Of a stretch of DNA of 6,448 nucleotides, positions 5,457 through 6,448 are shown piece after piece; the first letter of the stretch is position 1, and every line of letters starts with the position of its first letter. The stretch covers positions 1 to 6,448 of the forward strand of contig CAVOBC010000281.1 of the NCBI GenBank assembly GCA_963693635.1, written 5' to 3'. Origin of the DNA: CAVOBC01 sp963693635 (lineage in GTDB: Bacteria > Pseudomonadota > Gammaproteobacteria > Pseudomonadales > Azotimanducaceae). The translations under genes and the position numbers were made by a program. The notes under the pieces are model-generated. The model was not told where the DNA came from and did not search any database. It saw only the letters and a program-made list of their open reading frames with translations.

Positions 5457-6448
5457 CCCCCTGTGGACCGGCTCCGAGATTGTGAGCGCTCTCGGCGGGC
5501 CCCCGTCGAGGGAAGAGTCGGGGGAAGAGGAAATCGCCTGTGCGCGCCCAGGCGACCTCGTGGTTACCGGTATCAGCATCGACACGCGCAGCGTCGCACC
5601 GGGTGATCTGTTCGTTGCGCTGGACCAACGCCCAGAGGGCGGCCGGGACGGTCACCAGTTTGTTGATCAGGCGGTCGCGGTCGGTGCAGGAGCGATTTTG
5701 GCCGACAGGGCGCTGCCGGATGCGGGTGTCCCGGTGTTTGTAGTCGCCGAGACCCTGGCCGGTTTACGCGCGCTTGCCCGTGCGGCGCGTCGGCGGATGC
5801 AAGGTTGCGTCGTCGGTATTACGGGGAGCAGCGGCAAGACGACGCTGCGGCACTTTTTGCAGCACATGCTGGAGGACATTCTCGGCAGCGAGGGCGGGGC
5901 GGAGGGCGCAGTACACGCTTCCCTGGGCAGTCTCAACAACCACATCGGCGTGCCCTTGTCGCTTGCGCGAATGCCCCGGGGAAGCAGGTTCGCGGTGCTC
6001 GAGGTCGGGACCAACCATCCGGGTGAAATTGGGCGCCTGGTTCAGCTTGTGCGGCCGGATGTGGCTGTGCTGTTAAACGTCTTTCCAGCGCACATCGGCA
6101 ACTTTGGGAACCTCGATGCGCTTCGAATTGAGAAGCTCAGTATCTCCGGGGCCCTCGATCACCCCCATGAACTTGTGCTGGATGAATCGATCCGTGTCAG
6201 TGAAAACGAGATTCGCGCAACGCGGTGTCACCGTTTCGGTGACACCGATGACACCGTCGTGCAAACGCTCAGCGTTGACGAAACCGAAACCGGCGCGGCA
6301 GTCGAGGTCCTGGTCGACGGCGCTAAAGAGCGCTTCTTCCTGCCAGCGGGCGGTCGTCACCGCGTGCGAACGGCGCTTGCAGCGCTTGCCGTGGTGCGTG
6401 CGGTGCATCTGCCGGTAGCCATGGCCTGCGCTGCGTTGCGTAGAATCG
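5443..6448 (+). CDS. murF: MurF-type Mur ligase, divergent, C-terminus cut by window edge
   Basis: MurF adds D-Ala-D-Ala to UDP-MurNAc-tripeptide in peptidoglycan synthesis, in the cytoplasm. The 335 visible codons cover the N-terminal domain (SIDTRSVAPGDLFVAL, 45-60) and most of the ATPase domain: P-loop GITGSSGKTT at 125-134, LGSLNNHIGVPLSLARMP at 161-178, metal-ligand Glu187 in LEVGTNHPGEI, PAHIGNFG at 215-222, and Lys231 in the place of the carbamylated lysine. Oddities: an acidic insertion at about 20-31, a weakly conserved stretch at 235-300 with no clear NADD-like segment, and GRHRVRTALAA at 304-314, where the HNxxN-type asparagines are Arg307 and Thr310. The C-terminal ligase domain, roughly the last 120 residues, lies outside. 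It follows a GNAT gene, not murE, so it may be a relocated murF or a paralog with another substrate. Family confident, MurF role moderate. Confidence 0.8.
   Translation, partial: MNVPDPLWTGSEIVSALGGPPSREESGEEEIACARPGDLVVTGISIDTRSVAPGDLFVALDQRPEGGRDGHQFVDQAVAVGAGAILADRALPDAGVPVFVVAETLAGLRALARAARRRMQGCVVGITGSSGKTTLRHFLQHMLEDILGSEGGAEGAVHASLGSLNNHIGVPLSLARMPRGSRFAVLEVGTNHPGEIGRLVQLVRPDVAVLLNVFPAHIGNFGNLDALRIEKLSISGALDHPHELVLDESIRVSENEIRATRCHRFGDTDDTVVQTLSVDETETGAAVEVLVDGAKERFFLPAGGRHRVRTALAALAVVRAVHLPVAMACAALRRI
6223..6247 (+). repeat. Perfect 11-bp hairpin inside the Mur ligase gene
   Basis: CGGTGTCACCG (6223-6233) and CGGTGACACCG (6237-6247) are exact reverse complements around a TTT loop. 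They lie in codons for about residues 261-269, in a part of the ligase with little family conservation. GACACCG recurs at 6250-6256, nine bases after its copy at 6241-6247. No U-run follows, so a standard intrinsic terminator is unlikely. Confidence 0.55.
6264..6276 (+). repeat. 13-base palindrome inside the Mur ligase gene
   Basis: AACGCT (6264-6269), one C, and AGCGTT (6271-6276) form a perfect 6-1-6 inverted repeat 16 bases after the larger hairpin. It could be chance or a protein-binding site. With a single-base spacer it would not form a good RNA hairpin without opening central pairs. Confidence 0.25.

Overview
The window reads as bacterial chromosome from a Proteobacterium. It is fairly GC-rich and densely coded, uses GTG as well as ATG starts, and its proteins resemble proteobacterial families. 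The central motifs of the Mur ligase look closest to alphaproteobacterial MurF, but the class cannot be fixed from sequence alone. No tRNA, rRNA, mobile element, phage gene or CRISPR array is visible, and no gene-free stretch exceeds 300 bases.

Layout. At the left edge, on the minus strand, is a HAD-family phosphatase of the YihX type (610 to beyond 1, C-terminus cut by the window). A 180-base divergent gap (611-790) with two hairpins and a G-rich tract separates it from a plus-strand series. That series is an AMP-forming acyl-CoA synthetase (791-2407), a short acyl-CoA dehydrogenase (2518-3624), a longer acyl-CoA dehydrogenase (3680-4873), a GNAT acetyltransferase (4968-5456) and a MurF-type Mur ligase (5443 to beyond 6448, C-terminus cut).

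How the genes work together. The ligase and the two dehydrogenases form a carboxylate activation and first-oxidation module: acid to acyl-CoA, then to 2-enoyl-CoA. Each dehydrogenase lacks part of the usual active site that the other keeps. The short one keeps the RxxFG and QxxGGxG flavin motifs. The long one keeps a helix-G glutamate (Glu241) and the middle-domain flavin motif. This is the pattern of heteromeric alpha2beta2 dehydrogenases such as FadE26/FadE27, FadE28/FadE29 and PimC/PimD, which act on bulky or dicarboxylic acyl-CoAs. The substrate here is unknown.

The GNAT and MurF-like genes overlap by 14 bases and are probably translationally coupled. The Mur ligase is not preceded by murE, so it is outside the usual dcw arrangement on its upstream side. 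It has unusual substitutions in its HNxxN-type motif, an acidic N-terminal insertion and a strong hairpin in its coding sequence. It may be a divergent or paralogous MurF. This pair and the heteromeric dehydrogenase pair are the two points most worth following up.
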